Below are positions 1 to 5,787 of a stretch of DNA of 11,707 nucleotides, one piece after another. The translations under genes were made by a program, and so were the position numbers. Below the pieces are notes generated by a model that worked only from the letters and a program-made list of their open reading frames with translations, had not been told where the DNA came from and made no database searches. This DNA comes from Oscillospiraceae bacterium (GTDB lineage: Bacteria; Bacillota; Clostridia; Oscillospirales; Oscillospiraceae): contig JAITQY010000072.1 in NCBI GenBank assembly GCA_031288675.1, positions 1 through 11,707 of the forward strand, written 5' to 3'. Every line of letters begins with the position of its first letter. The stretch's first letter is position 1.

Positions 1-412
1 TTTGCTTTTCCAGCCCTGACATATTACTTGCCAGCCCGTCTAAAAGCTCACGGTTATGTTCACGGGTTATATACTCATCTTCGGGAGCCGGTATGTCGTT
101 AGCCGTTTCCGGTTCGTCAGTACCTTCCGCTCTATTCGAGTATTTTCGCAACGCAGAGTAAATTCGCCGTCTTATACAGAGCAGAGCAAACGTTTTGAAG
201 CTTGCGCCGCGATGCGGCTCATAGCTTCTTATCGCGGACATCAGCCCGAGCATCCCCTCTTGTGTCAGGTCGTCCGAGTCCCCGCCTTGCAGGTAAAACG
301 CCCTCGCACAATTTTCCGCAAAGCGTGTATACTGCCGCACAAGAGTTTCCTCCGCTGCCGTATCGCCGCTTCGCGCTTGCTGGACTAAAATCAGCTCGCG
401 TTCCGAACTCAT
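1..412 (-). CDS. SigH-like RNA polymerase sigma-70 family factor (partial, 3' end off window)
   Basis: Only the first 137 codons are present, because the gene runs off the left edge. It begins at ATG 412-410 behind a GGGAGAAA ribosome binding site. The translation contains a typical sigma-70 region 2: acidic GGDSDDLTQEGMLGL (about residues 46-60), then SYEPHRGASFKTFALLCIRRRI (split here only by family pattern: SAIRSYEP, then GASFKTFALLCIRRRI), the segment that in this family binds core polymerase and the -10 element. The G-D-x-x-D-L-x-Q-E-G-M and F-K-T-F-A-x-L-C-I motifs resemble the Firmicutes stationary-phase/sporulation factor SigH (sigma-30). A variable acidic linker follows, and the visible part ends at SGLEKQ, where region 4 should begin. 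Region 4 cannot be checked. A strong sigma-A-type promoter lies directly upstream. The usual sigH neighbours (rlmB, secE, nusG) are not visible, so this may be a paralogue rather than the main sporulation factor. Confidence 0.85.
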   Translation of the reverse strand, partial: MSSERELILVQQARSGDTAAEETLVRQYTRFAENCARAFYLQGGDSDDLTQEGMLGLMSAIRSYEPHRGASFKTFALLCIRRRIYSALRKYSNRAEGTDEPETANDIPAPEDEYITREHNRELLDGLASNMSGLEKQ

Positions 413-439
413 CTTTTCTCCCACTTTACGATTGTTACT

Positions 440-468
440 ATAATACACCTTCCAAACCGCATTGTCAA
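440..468 (-). promoter_or_regulatory. Sigma-A-type promoter of the SigH-like gene
   Basis: On the minus strand TTGACA (468-463) is separated by exactly 17 nt from TATTAT (445-440). This puts the predicted transcript start near 433, giving a leader of about 20 nt before the ATG at 412. The -35 is a perfect consensus and the -10 matches five of six bases. It lies just downstream of the carbonic anhydrase stop codon, so the sigma factor has its own promoter and need not depend on read-through. Confidence 0.75.
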
Positions 469-511
469 GCTTTTTTTAATATTTTCGTAAATTTTGTTTT
501 TACAGTTCCAG

Positions 512-1021
512 CTATTCTACTTTTCCGGTTTCTATATCGTACACCGCGCCTGCTATTTTAACCGTCTGAAGCTCCGCGCTTTCACGCAGACGCGCTATAG
601 AGTTACGGACGTTTAGCTTAACCGCCGCGGGTTCGTTCCTTTCCGTGCCTATCGCGCCGCTTATTTCCGAAACCAGCTTGCCCAACGAACCCTCAGCGTG
701 ATGACCGTGAGCGTCCAGCGCAGCCCCGACAGCTCCGCAGTGAGTGTGTCCCATAACGACTACCAACGGGACATTCAGGTGTCCGACGGCATACTCTACC
801 GTTCCGCGTTCAAAGTCTCCTATAACGTTACCTGCCGTGCGCACGACAAATAGTTCGCCCAATCCTGCTCCGAATATGTGTTCCGGCGGTACTCTGGAAT
901 CCGAGCAGGTCACTATCACAGCGTAAGGATGCTGACCGTTAGCGGAAGTGTCCGCTCTTGCCGACGCGTAAGTATCGTCCGCCTCAAGGTATTTCAAGTT
1001 TCCATCAATAAGTTTATCCAT
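512..1021 (-). CDS. Beta-class carbonic anhydrase
   Basis: Predicted cytoplasmic zinc enzyme that interconverts carbon dioxide and bicarbonate, typically feeding carboxylases and pH balance. The 169-residue protein carries the beta-class signature: CSDSR (Cys39, Asp41, Arg43) and GHTHCGAV (His92, Cys95). Cys39, His92 and Cys95 are the expected zinc ligands, with the Asp/Arg dyad typical of the class. It ends with the family-typical YDIETGKVE tail, so it is complete although short; the length resembles the compact archaeal/clostridial Cab type rather than the longer plant or E. coli enzymes. ATG at 1021 follows a GGGAG site. The gene begins 36 nt after the thiI stop on the same strand with no visible terminator between, so the two are probably co-transcribed. 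Confidence 0.93.
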   Translation of the reverse strand: MDKLIDGNLKYLEADDTYASARADTSANGQHPYAVIVTCSDSRVPPEHIFGAGLGELFVVRTAGNVIGDFERGTVEYAVGHLNVPLVVVMGHTHCGAVGAALDAHGHHAEGSLGKLVSEISGAIGTERNEPAAVKLNVRNSIARLRESAELQTVKIAGAVYDIETGKVE

Positions 1022-1057
1022 AGTTTTTTTACTCCCTGTATAATTTCTATTTTGCAG

Positions 1058-2227
1058 TCAAATATGCACGTGTTCCGCACCTGCCAGAGCTTCAGCAACG
1101 AGCGCGTCAATGTCAAGAGCGGCTTCCGCTTCGATTACCTCGTCAAGGCGCGGCTTAGTCTTAGGGTGGCGCGGAGTGAATACCGTGCAGCAGTCTTCAT
1201 ACGGGAGAGCAGAGACGTCGAAAGTATTGATCCTTCTCGCAAATTCAACGATCTCTACTTTGTCCATACCGATAAGCGGACGAAGAACCGGCAGGTCAGT
1301 CACCGCGCCGGTAACCGCAAGAGAGTCCTGAGTTTGGCTTGCAACCTGACCGAGACTTTCGCCCGTGATAATACTGCCCGCTCCGTTCTGCTCCGCGATT
1401 TGAGCCGCAATCCGGGTCATAAAGCGGCGCGAAATTACCGTAAATAACCGTTCGGGACAGCTGCGGCGTATCTCCTCCTGAATTTTTGTAAAACGCACCA
1501 TAGCTACAGTAATTTTTTCACACCACGGGAGGAGAATTTTAGCTATGTCCATCACTTTTTGACGCGCAAGCTCTGAAGTATACGGCGGCGACAGAAAATG
1601 CACCGGAATAATTCGCAGTCCGCGCCGCGCCATCATCCAGAGCGCGACAGGGCTGTCGATACCTCCGCTAAGCAGCGCGACCGCGCGACCAGACGTACCC
1701 ACAGGAAGTCCTCCGCCGGCTTTGATACCCTGCCTCTGCATCTCAGCATAAAGATATGCGTTCTCGGCTCGGATTTCAACTTTTACTGTTAGTTCCGGAT
1801 TATGAACGTCAACTGTAACATCCGGAAACGCTTCCGCAAGCTCGCCGCCTACGTATTGAGAAAGTTCAATTGACGTCATCGGGAACTGTTTATCCGCGCG
1901 CTTGGTCTCCACCTTAAATGAGCGCGCCGTCAAGAACTCCGGCAGCTGCTTAGCAGCCGCGAGAATCGCGTCCTTGTCCTTATCAACTGCGGCGGCAAAC
2001 GCGATTGCGGATATACCGAACGTCTTTTTGCAAAGCTCTAAAGCTTCGTCCATATCGGCTGTACCGTCCGGCTCAACATATATGATAGACTGCGCCGCAT
2101 ATATTTTGAACGCGCCGCACGGCTCCAATTTACGCTTCAGATTCTTTACGAGAACATCCTCAAAGTTTTTGCGGTTCAAGCCTTTGAGTACTAATTCCCC
2201 AAGTTTTAATAAAAAGATTTTGTTCAA
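1058..2227 (-). CDS. thiI: tRNA 4-thiouridine synthase / sulfurtransferase ThiI
   Basis: ThiI adenylates U8 of tRNA and, with a cysteine desulfurase as sulphur donor, converts it to 4-thiouridine; in many bacteria it also serves thiamine thiazole synthesis. The 389-residue protein has the expected order: N-terminal ferredoxin-like region (KLGELVLKGLNRKNFE, residues 8-23), THUMP domain (to about 165), then the PP-loop ATPase with SGGIDSPVA (187-195). Conserved cysteines occur at SCPE (Cys257) and YEDCCTVF (Cys346, Cys347). There is no C-terminal rhodanese domain, as usual in Firmicutes. No ATG is available at the N terminus; TTG at 2227 is the best start because AAAGGG lies 7 nt upstream and the family's N-terminal pattern begins there. 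The desulfurase gene often beside thiI is not in the window. I could not define a convincing promoter in the 120 nt between it and the upstream toxin gene. Confidence 0.93.
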   Translation of the reverse strand: MNKIFLLKLGELVLKGLNRKNFEDVLVKNLKRKLEPCGAFKIYAAQSIIYVEPDGTADMDEALELCKKTFGISAIAFAAAVDKDKDAILAAAKQLPEFLTARSFKVETKRADKQFPMTSIELSQYVGGELAEAFPDVTVDVHNPELTVKVEIRAENAYLYAEMQRQGIKAGGGLPVGTSGRAVALLSGGIDSPVALWMMARRGLRIIPVHFLSPPYTSELARQKVMDIAKILLPWCEKITVAMVRFTKIQEEIRRSCPERLFTVISRRFMTRIAAQIAEQNGAGSIITGESLGQVASQTQDSLAVTGAVTDLPVLRPLIGMDKVEIVEFARRINTFDVSALPYEDCCTVFTPRHPKTKPRLDEVIEAEAALDIDALVAEALAGAEHVHI

Positions 2228-2347
2228 TGGCGCACCCTTTCGAGATAGCAGATAATATAAATTCTTTATAGGACAAGTATCGCAAAAAAGAGGAACTAAT
2301 AATGCTATGAAGATCTATAAGTAAGTTTGGAGTTTTATTGTGTCCGG

Positions 2348-2824
2348 CTATGTGTTGACCAAATAAGAATAAATCGCGGTTATATGCTGCTCATACTTAT
2401 TGGGGTGACGTTTTTCGTCAAAGAGTATACGCGACAGTTTAGTTCGTATTTCGGCGATAAGTTTCTCGTCCCGCAAGATAAGGTGTGTTCCTTGCGAAGT
2501 GTACTCTCCGGTTATAAACGCTTCGGTAACAGGCAGGACGTTACTAATTTTATAGATAGCGATCCTGTTAGTATGCCCAATATGGTAATAACAAGAGCGA
2601 ATATCCTTGTCAGGCAGAGCGCAAAATTGTTGTATACGGTTAAGTTGTACTGAATTACGATGTTCTGCATCGCTCGTAGGAATAGCCCAGTAAATATTCG
2701 CATAATCTTTATCTTGGAAACAACAATAAATAGGTCGATCCTTTCTATCACTATATTTTCCTCCGAGCTGTTTAATAATGCTAATATATTGATAAGATAA
2801 CTTATAGAACCCTGTTGGTTTCAT
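2348..2824 (-). CDS. Type III toxin-antitoxin toxin, ToxN/CptN-like endoribonuclease
   Basis: Predicted sequence-specific endoribonuclease that cuts cellular mRNA and also processes its own repeat RNA antitoxin, which holds it inactive; such systems act in phage defence or plasmid/locus maintenance. The 158-residue protein starts FYKLSYQYI (6-14), has YWAIPTS (45-51), matching the aromatic-hydrophobic-Pro-Thr-Ser active-site segment of ToxN/AbiQ proteins, then IGHTNRIAIYKISNVLPVT (82-100) and a C-terminal helix-rich part ending ITAIYSYLV. I recognise this as the CptN-like branch seen in Clostridia rather than classical ToxN, but cannot confirm by alignment. The start is ATG 2824, because AGAAGGG sits 6 nt upstream; a longer reading from TTG 2887 would begin inside the antitoxin repeats and cross the terminator. 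The gene looks more AT-rich than its neighbours, suggesting acquisition. Upstream repeats, promoter and terminator give the standard type III layout, which supports the call independently of the protein. Confidence 0.85.
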   Translation of the reverse strand: MKPTGFYKLSYQYISIIKQLGGKYSDRKDRPIYCCFQDKDYANIYWAIPTSDAEHRNSVQLNRIQQFCALPDKDIRSCYYHIGHTNRIAIYKISNVLPVTEAFITGEYTSQGTHLILRDEKLIAEIRTKLSRILFDEKRHPNKYEQHITAIYSYLVNT

Positions 2825-2842
2825 ATATTTCCCTTCTTTTGT

Positions 2843-2879
2843 AAAAGAGAGGAACTCCCTCGCGGAAGCAACGGAGTTC
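2843..2879 (-). terminator. Intrinsic terminator between antitoxin RNA and toxin gene
   Basis: Minus-strand GAACTCC (2879-2873) pairs with GGAGTTC (2858-2852). After a G/G mismatch an inner TTGC/GCGA helix is closed by a TTCC loop. The hairpin is followed by CTCTCTTTT. The tract is interrupted by cytosines, which suggests incomplete termination and some read-through into the toxin, as required in type III loci where one promoter serves both parts. Confidence 0.8.
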
Positions 2880-2883
2880 TTCT

Positions 2884-3008
2884 TCAAACCGCGAATTTAT
2901 CACGCCTGCGGTAAGCGTATTCAGTCAAACCGCGAATTTATCACGCCGTACGGTAGGCGTATTCGGTCAAACCGCAAATTTAGCTCCGCCTGCGGTAAGC
3001 GGATATGG
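2884..3008 (-). repeat. Three tandem 41-42 nt antitoxin repeats with conserved pseudoknot potential
   Basis: Repeat units on the minus strand run 3008-2967 (42 nt), 2966-2925 (42 nt) and 2924-2884 (41 nt). All end GCGGTTTGA. Each has a stem: TCCGC/GCGGA in the first, ACGCC/GGCGT in the second, ACGCT/GGCGT in the third (the last pair U-G). The first repeat differs from the others at both arms of the stem in a compensating way. The loop sequence ACCGC (ACCGT in the second) can pair with GCGGT near the repeat's 3' end, forming an H-type pseudoknot. The first repeat is the most diverged. Confidence 0.88.
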
Positions 3009-3029
3009 GTGTTACCACCCGATACTATT

Positions 3030-3058
3030 ATTATACGCTGATACGCTGAATATGTCAA
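3030..3058 (-). promoter_or_regulatory. Consensus promoter of the type III toxin-antitoxin operon
   Basis: TTGACA (3058-3053) and TATAAT (3035-3030) are both perfect consensus hexamers with a 17-nt spacer on the minus strand. The start is expected near 3023, immediately before the 5' hairpin. Such a strong constitutive promoter fits the need for excess antitoxin RNA. Confidence 0.88.
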
Positions 3059-3111
3059 GGCAATTTATAAATATTTTTTATCATCCTATTATACGCTCCC
3101 GCCGGTGCCGC

Positions 3112-3957
3112 TTATATCACTCCGACGGCGTGCCTTGTAACGTGACAGCTAATATTCACAACCGCCGGAAGTCCGGCAATGTGCGTCGGAAGCGCGTCAA
3201 TGTTCACACCAAGCGCCGTGTAACGTCCGCCAAATCCCTGCGCTCCGATGCCAATCGCATTGACCTTTCGCAAGACATTGCGCTCCATTTCGGCATAAAA
3301 TACGTCAACGTTCGGAGTATCAATAGGGCGCAGAAGCGCCTTCTTAGCCGCCACCGCACAGGCGTCAAGAGTTCCGCCGAGAGCCGCGCCGATTATAATC
3401 GGCGGACACGGTTTGGAACCCGCAGTATTAACTACGCCTGCCATCCAGTCCTCAATGACCTCACGCGTATCGGTGGGGTTGAACATTCGCGAGGCGGACA
3501 TATTCTCGCTTCCAAAACCTTTGGGGGCGGCTGTGAGTTTGATATTAGTTCCCTCTACAAGTTTCGTATAAATCACGGCTGGAGTGTTATCGTCCGTGTT
3601 CACGCGCCGCAAAGGGTCGCGCACAACACTGCAGCGGAGTTTGCCGTCATAGTAGGCTTTGCGTACGCCGGCATTTACCGCGTCCTCAAATAGTCCGCCT
3701 GTAATGTGTACATCCTGACCGATTGCGGCGAATACCACCGCCATTCCGCAATCCTGACAAATAGGCAGTCCGGACGCCGCCGCGAATTTGAAGTTCTCTA
3801 CGATAACCTCTAAGGCGGTACGCGAGGCGGTGTTATGTTCCGTTTCAGCGGCGCACTCCAAAGCGATACCTATGTCCGGCGGCAGGTAGGTATTAGCCGT
3901 AAGAAACAGGCTTGCGGTAAGTTCAGTTATTTGTCCGGCGTTAATAGTTCTTATCAT
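3112..3957 (-). CDS. Iron-sulphur (class I) fumarate hydratase alpha subunit, or tartrate dehydratase alpha subunit
   Basis: Predicted subunit of a [4Fe-4S] hydro-lyase that interconverts fumarate and malate (or dehydrates tartrate). The 281-residue protein carries family motifs PICQDCGM, KGFGSENMSASRMF and PCPPIIIGAALGGT followed by AAKKALLRPI, and a C-terminal NISCHVTRHA. The three cysteines in CQD, PCPP and ISCHV (residues 67, 184 and 271 from this start) fit the cluster ligands of the family. Length and end point match the alpha chain of two-subunit enzymes, which need a beta chain of about 190 residues normally encoded right downstream. None is present: the type III toxin-antitoxin promoter starts 54 nt after the stop. 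ATG 3957 is chosen because TTGGAG lies just upstream; the TTG at 3972 is part of that ribosome binding site. Sequence alone does not separate fumarase from tartrate dehydratase. Confidence 0.9.
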   Translation of the reverse strand: MIRTINAGQITELTASLFLTANTYLPPDIGIALECAAETEHNTASRTALEVIVENFKFAAASGLPICQDCGMAVVFAAIGQDVHITGGLFEDAVNAGVRKAYYDGKLRCSVVRDPLRRVNTDDNTPAVIYTKLVEGTNIKLTAAPKGFGSENMSASRMFNPTDTREVIEDWMAGVVNTAGSKPCPPIIIGAALGGTLDACAVAAKKALLRPIDTPNVDVFYAEMERNVLRKVNAIGIGAQGFGGRYTALGVNIDALPTHIAGLPAVVNISCHVTRHAVGVI

Positions 3958-4032
3958 TTGCAGCGGCTCCAAAAATATTCCAATATTTCCTATATTATCT
4001 GAAAAGAAGTCTCAATTCTACAATCTTCGCTA

Positions 4033-4061
4033 TTTACAATCTTTAGTAAGTTAGTTATATT
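4033..4061 (+). promoter_or_regulatory. Promoter of the plus-strand small RNA
   Basis: TTTACA (4033-4038) and TATATT (4056-4061) are separated by exactly 17 nt on the plus strand; each hexamer matches the sigma-A consensus at five of six positions. The expected start is near 4068. No open reading frame with a ribosome binding site follows, but a strong terminator does, so the pair defines a non-coding transcription unit. Confidence 0.65.
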
Positions 4062-4067
4062 ATGGGT

Positions 4068-4199
4068 ACAGCTTATCCAATGGCGTAAGGCTCGCAAAGG
4101 AGCGGGTCTTGGGGTTTGAGAACCCCGAAGTTCATATCTTTATCCCACAACCCTATCTTCGGCGGTTAGGTTCTTCGGAATCCAACCGCCACCTTTTTT
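4068..4199 (+). ncRNA. Putative small non-coding RNA of unknown family (about 132 nt)
   Basis: Bounded by a 17-nt-spaced promoter and a strong intrinsic terminator, and antisense to no gene. From 5' to 3' it contains a small hairpin GCTC-GCAAAG-GAGC (4090-4103), a stable hairpin with GGGGTT/AACCCC and a TGAG loop (extended outward by TT/GA pairs), a single-stranded pyrimidine-rich linker including TATCCCACAACCCTATC, then the terminator hairpin. A 6S RNA is one possibility, given a loose resemblance of the TCGCAA, TTCATA and CCACAA elements, but the long rod-shaped fold of 6S RNA is not evident. I see no T-box, SRP RNA, tmRNA or known riboswitch core. There is no downstream gene on this strand for about 4.7 kb, so a cis-acting leader is unlikely. 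Confidence 0.55.
4161..4199 (+). terminator. Strong intrinsic terminator of the plus-strand small RNA
   Basis: GGCGGTT (4161-4167) pairs perfectly with AACCGCC (4184-4190). An inner helix GGTTC/GAATCC with one bulge is closed by a C(TTCG)G tetraloop, and a run of six T follows (4194-4199). The T run exists only on the plus strand, so it does not terminate the minus-strand aminotransferase transcript. Confidence 0.85.
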
Positions 4200-4263
4200 G
4201 CCGGCAGAAAGCAGTAACGGCGGTATATTGCGATAGAAACGCACAACCGCAAAGGAGAAGTTT

Positions 4264-5433
4264 TCACTTTAGTTTGCCTATGAAGCGTTCTAAGCGGACT
4301 AACGCTTCTTTTATGCAGGCTTCACTTGCGGCATAGCACATACGCGCGAAACCCTCTCCGCCCGCGCCGAACGCCGAGCCGCTTACCACCGCAACGCCCT
4401 CTTCCATAAGGAAGCGTTCACAGAACTCATCACTCGTCAGTCCGAATTTTCCGATGTACGGGAAGAGATAGAACGCGCCCTTAGCGTCGAAGCAGTCAAT
4501 TCCGATCGCGCGAAGTCCGCCGCGCAGAAGTTTGCGGCGTTCATCGTAGGATGCGCGCATTTTGGCAATGTCTCCGTCACCTTCTTTGAGCGCTTCTACA
4601 GCCGCGTATTGGCTTGCCGTAGGCGCGCACATAATAGCGAACTGGTGCAGTTTGGTCATCTGTTTAATCACATCGGCGTGAGCGCACGCGTATCCGAGCC
4701 GCCAGCCTGTCATTGAATACGATTTACTGAACCCGTTTACGACGACCGTACGCTCTTTCAGTCCCGGAATATTCGCCGGAGAAACGTGACGCTCCTCACC
4801 GTAAGTAAGTTCCGCATAGATTTCGTCAGAGAGTATCATAACGTCTGTTACGCGCAAAATCTGACCGATTTCTTCCAAATCGGAGCGGCGCATTACCGCA
4901 CCTGTAGGGTTACAGGGATACGGAAGAATCAGCAGTTTAGTCTTAGGCGTGATAGCCGCACGAAGCTCCGCGCCGGTAAGCCGGAATTCGTTCTCCGCTT
5001 TGGTGACAACGCGCACAGGAACTCCTCCCGCCATCACCGTAAGAGGTTCATAACAGACGAACGACGGGGAAACGATGATAACCTCATCGCCCGGATTTAC
5101 AAGGCTGCGAATACCAAGGTCTATTGCTTCACTGCCGCCGACCGTAACCAAAATCTCATTTGCCGGGTGATATTCCAAATCAAACCGGCGTTTAAGATAT
5201 TTGGATAGTTCCTCGCGAAGGCTCATGAAACCGGCGTTTGCGGAATATTTAGTCCAACCCTTTTCAAGGCTGTAAACTCCGGCGTCGCGAATATGCCACG
5301 GAGTTTGAAAATCCGGCTCACCGATAGACAACGAGATAGCATCCGGCATTTGCTCCAAAAGCTCAAAGAATTTCCGGATACCGGACGGCTGTAACGAGGT
5401 CACGCTTCGCGACAAAATGTTCGAGTAGTCCAT
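4264..5433 (-). CDS. PLP-dependent class I/II aminotransferase
   Basis: Predicted cytoplasmic fold-type I transaminase; substrate unknown, with aspartate, aromatic or branched-chain amino acids all possible. The 389-residue protein is full length. It shows SIGEPDFQTP near the N terminus (36-45), PYPCNPTG (171-178; Asn175 contacts the cofactor), SDEIYAELTY (202-211; Asp203 binds the pyridine nitrogen and Tyr206 its hydroxyl), GFSKSYSMTGWRLGY with the Schiff-base Lys237, and GFARMCYAAS with the carboxylate-binding Arg364. The start ATG overlaps the stop of the upstream RAM-domain gene by one base (TGATG), so translation is probably coupled. The constant pairing of such enzymes with a small Lrp-type ligand-binding protein suggests that amino-acid binding by that protein reports on or tunes this enzyme's pathway; that link is an inference. 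Confidence 0.92.
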   Translation of the reverse strand: MDYSNILSRSVTSLQPSGIRKFFELLEQMPDAISLSIGEPDFQTPWHIRDAGVYSLEKGWTKYSANAGFMSLREELSKYLKRRFDLEYHPANEILVTVGGSEAIDLGIRSLVNPGDEVIIVSPSFVCYEPLTVMAGGVPVRVVTKAENEFRLTGAELRAAITPKTKLLILPYPCNPTGAVMRRSDLEEIGQILRVTDVMILSDEIYAELTYGEERHVSPANIPGLKERTVVVNGFSKSYSMTGWRLGYACAHADVIKQMTKLHQFAIMCAPTASQYAAVEALKEGDGDIAKMRASYDERRKLLRGGLRAIGIDCFDAKGAFYLFPYIGKFGLTSDEFCERFLMEEGVAVVSGSAFGAGGEGFARMCYAASEACIKEALVRLERFIGKLK

Positions 5434-5759
5434 CAGACGAACAGCCCCCGTTCCTCTTGCTCAGGCGGTGGATTAAGTATAACGCCGCTCTCTTTGTATT
5501 TCTTCAGTATGAAGTGCGTAGCGGTGCTGATAACTCCTTCTATAGTGGACAATCGCGCGAATACGAAGTTTGCCACCGCGCCCATAGTCGTACCCTCTAT
5601 AATCACACACAGGTCATACACGCCGCTCATAAGATACAGCGACGTGACCTCCTCGAATTGGTAAACGCGCTCGGCAATACGGTCAAACCCTACGTCACGG
5701 TTCGGCGAAATTTTAACCTCTATTAGCGCGGTAACAAGCTCAGTTTCAGGAATTTGCAT
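5433..5759 (-). CDS. Stand-alone Lrp/AsnC ligand-binding (RAM) domain protein
   Basis: The 108-residue product has the beta-alpha-beta-beta-alpha-beta pattern of the AsnC C-terminal RAM domain: VTALIEVKIS, then FDRIAERVYQFEEVTSLYLMSGVYDLCVIIEG (a strand-helix-strand unit, given here by its core YLMSGVYDL), ANFVFARLSTIEGV and THFILKKYKESGV. In Lrp-family regulators this domain binds amino acids and builds oligomers. No helix-turn-helix precedes it: the start at ATG 5759 has GAAAGGA upstream, and the promoter ends only about 22 nt further away, so a DNA-binding part cannot be encoded in the transcript. An in-frame extension to 5828 would start upstream of the promoter. It shares an operon, with a one-base overlap, with the aminotransferase. 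Such single-domain versions may act by binding partners rather than DNA; its actual role here is unknown. Confidence 0.85.
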   Translation of the reverse strand: MQIPETELVTALIEVKISPNRDVGFDRIAERVYQFEEVTSLYLMSGVYDLCVIIEGTTMGAVANFVFARLSTIEGVISTATHFILKKYKESGVILNPPPEQEERGLFV

Positions 5760-5787
5760 ATTAATGTATCCTTTCAGAGTTTTATTG

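Larger units (their letters stand above)
2843..3023 (-). ncRNA. Type III antitoxin RNA (repeat RNA inhibitor of the adjacent toxin)
   Basis: Predicted transcript from about 3023 to the terminator near 2843, about 180 nt. It opens with a perfect 5-bp hairpin GGGTG-GTAA-CACCC (3020-3007) with a GNRA loop, followed by three 41-42 nt repeats and an intrinsic terminator placed before the toxin start. In known type III systems the toxin cuts such a precursor into single-repeat units, which fold as pseudoknots and block the enzyme. Each repeat here has a stem plus a loop that can pair with the repeat's tail, as expected. Leaky termination would give the toxin mRNA. Exact 5' and 3' ends are inferred from the promoter and terminator. 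Confidence 0.82.
3958..4263. other. Gene-free stretch with a plus-strand RNA unit and a second hairpin
   Basis: This 306-nt gap lies between two minus-strand genes. It holds the plus-strand promoter, RNA and terminator described separately, plus an unexplained imperfect hairpin at 4220-4250 (GCGGT/ACCGC, then TGCG/CGCA after an internal loop) without a T tract. The 10-mer CGCAAAGGAG occurs twice, at 4093-4102 and 4248-4257. A leader with a weak GATAAT-like -10 element precedes the fumarase gene on the minus strand. No protein-coding frame here is convincing. Confidence 0.6.

Noticed and set aside
56..561. Plus-strand open frames at the left end
   Set aside because: They mirror the SigH-like gene and its promoter; the minus-strand frame matches a sigma-70 region 2.
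2825..2887. Longer toxin N terminus from TTG 2887
   Set aside because: It would start inside the last repeat and translate the terminator hairpin, and it lacks a ribosome binding site; ATG 2824 has AGAAGGG.
2884..3008. Repeats as a CRISPR array
   Set aside because: The units are head-to-tail with no unique spacers, only three copies, and no cas genes; promoter, pseudoknot pairing and toxin context fit a type III antitoxin.
3958..3972. Fumarase alpha start at TTG 3972
   Set aside because: The TTGGAG at that point is the ribosome binding site for ATG 3957.
4068..4199. T-box, SRP RNA or tmRNA identity for the small RNA
   Set aside because: No GGTGGTACCGCG-like antiterminator motif, no SRP GGAAGGAAGCAG core, no tRNA-like ends, and no downstream plus-strand gene to regulate.
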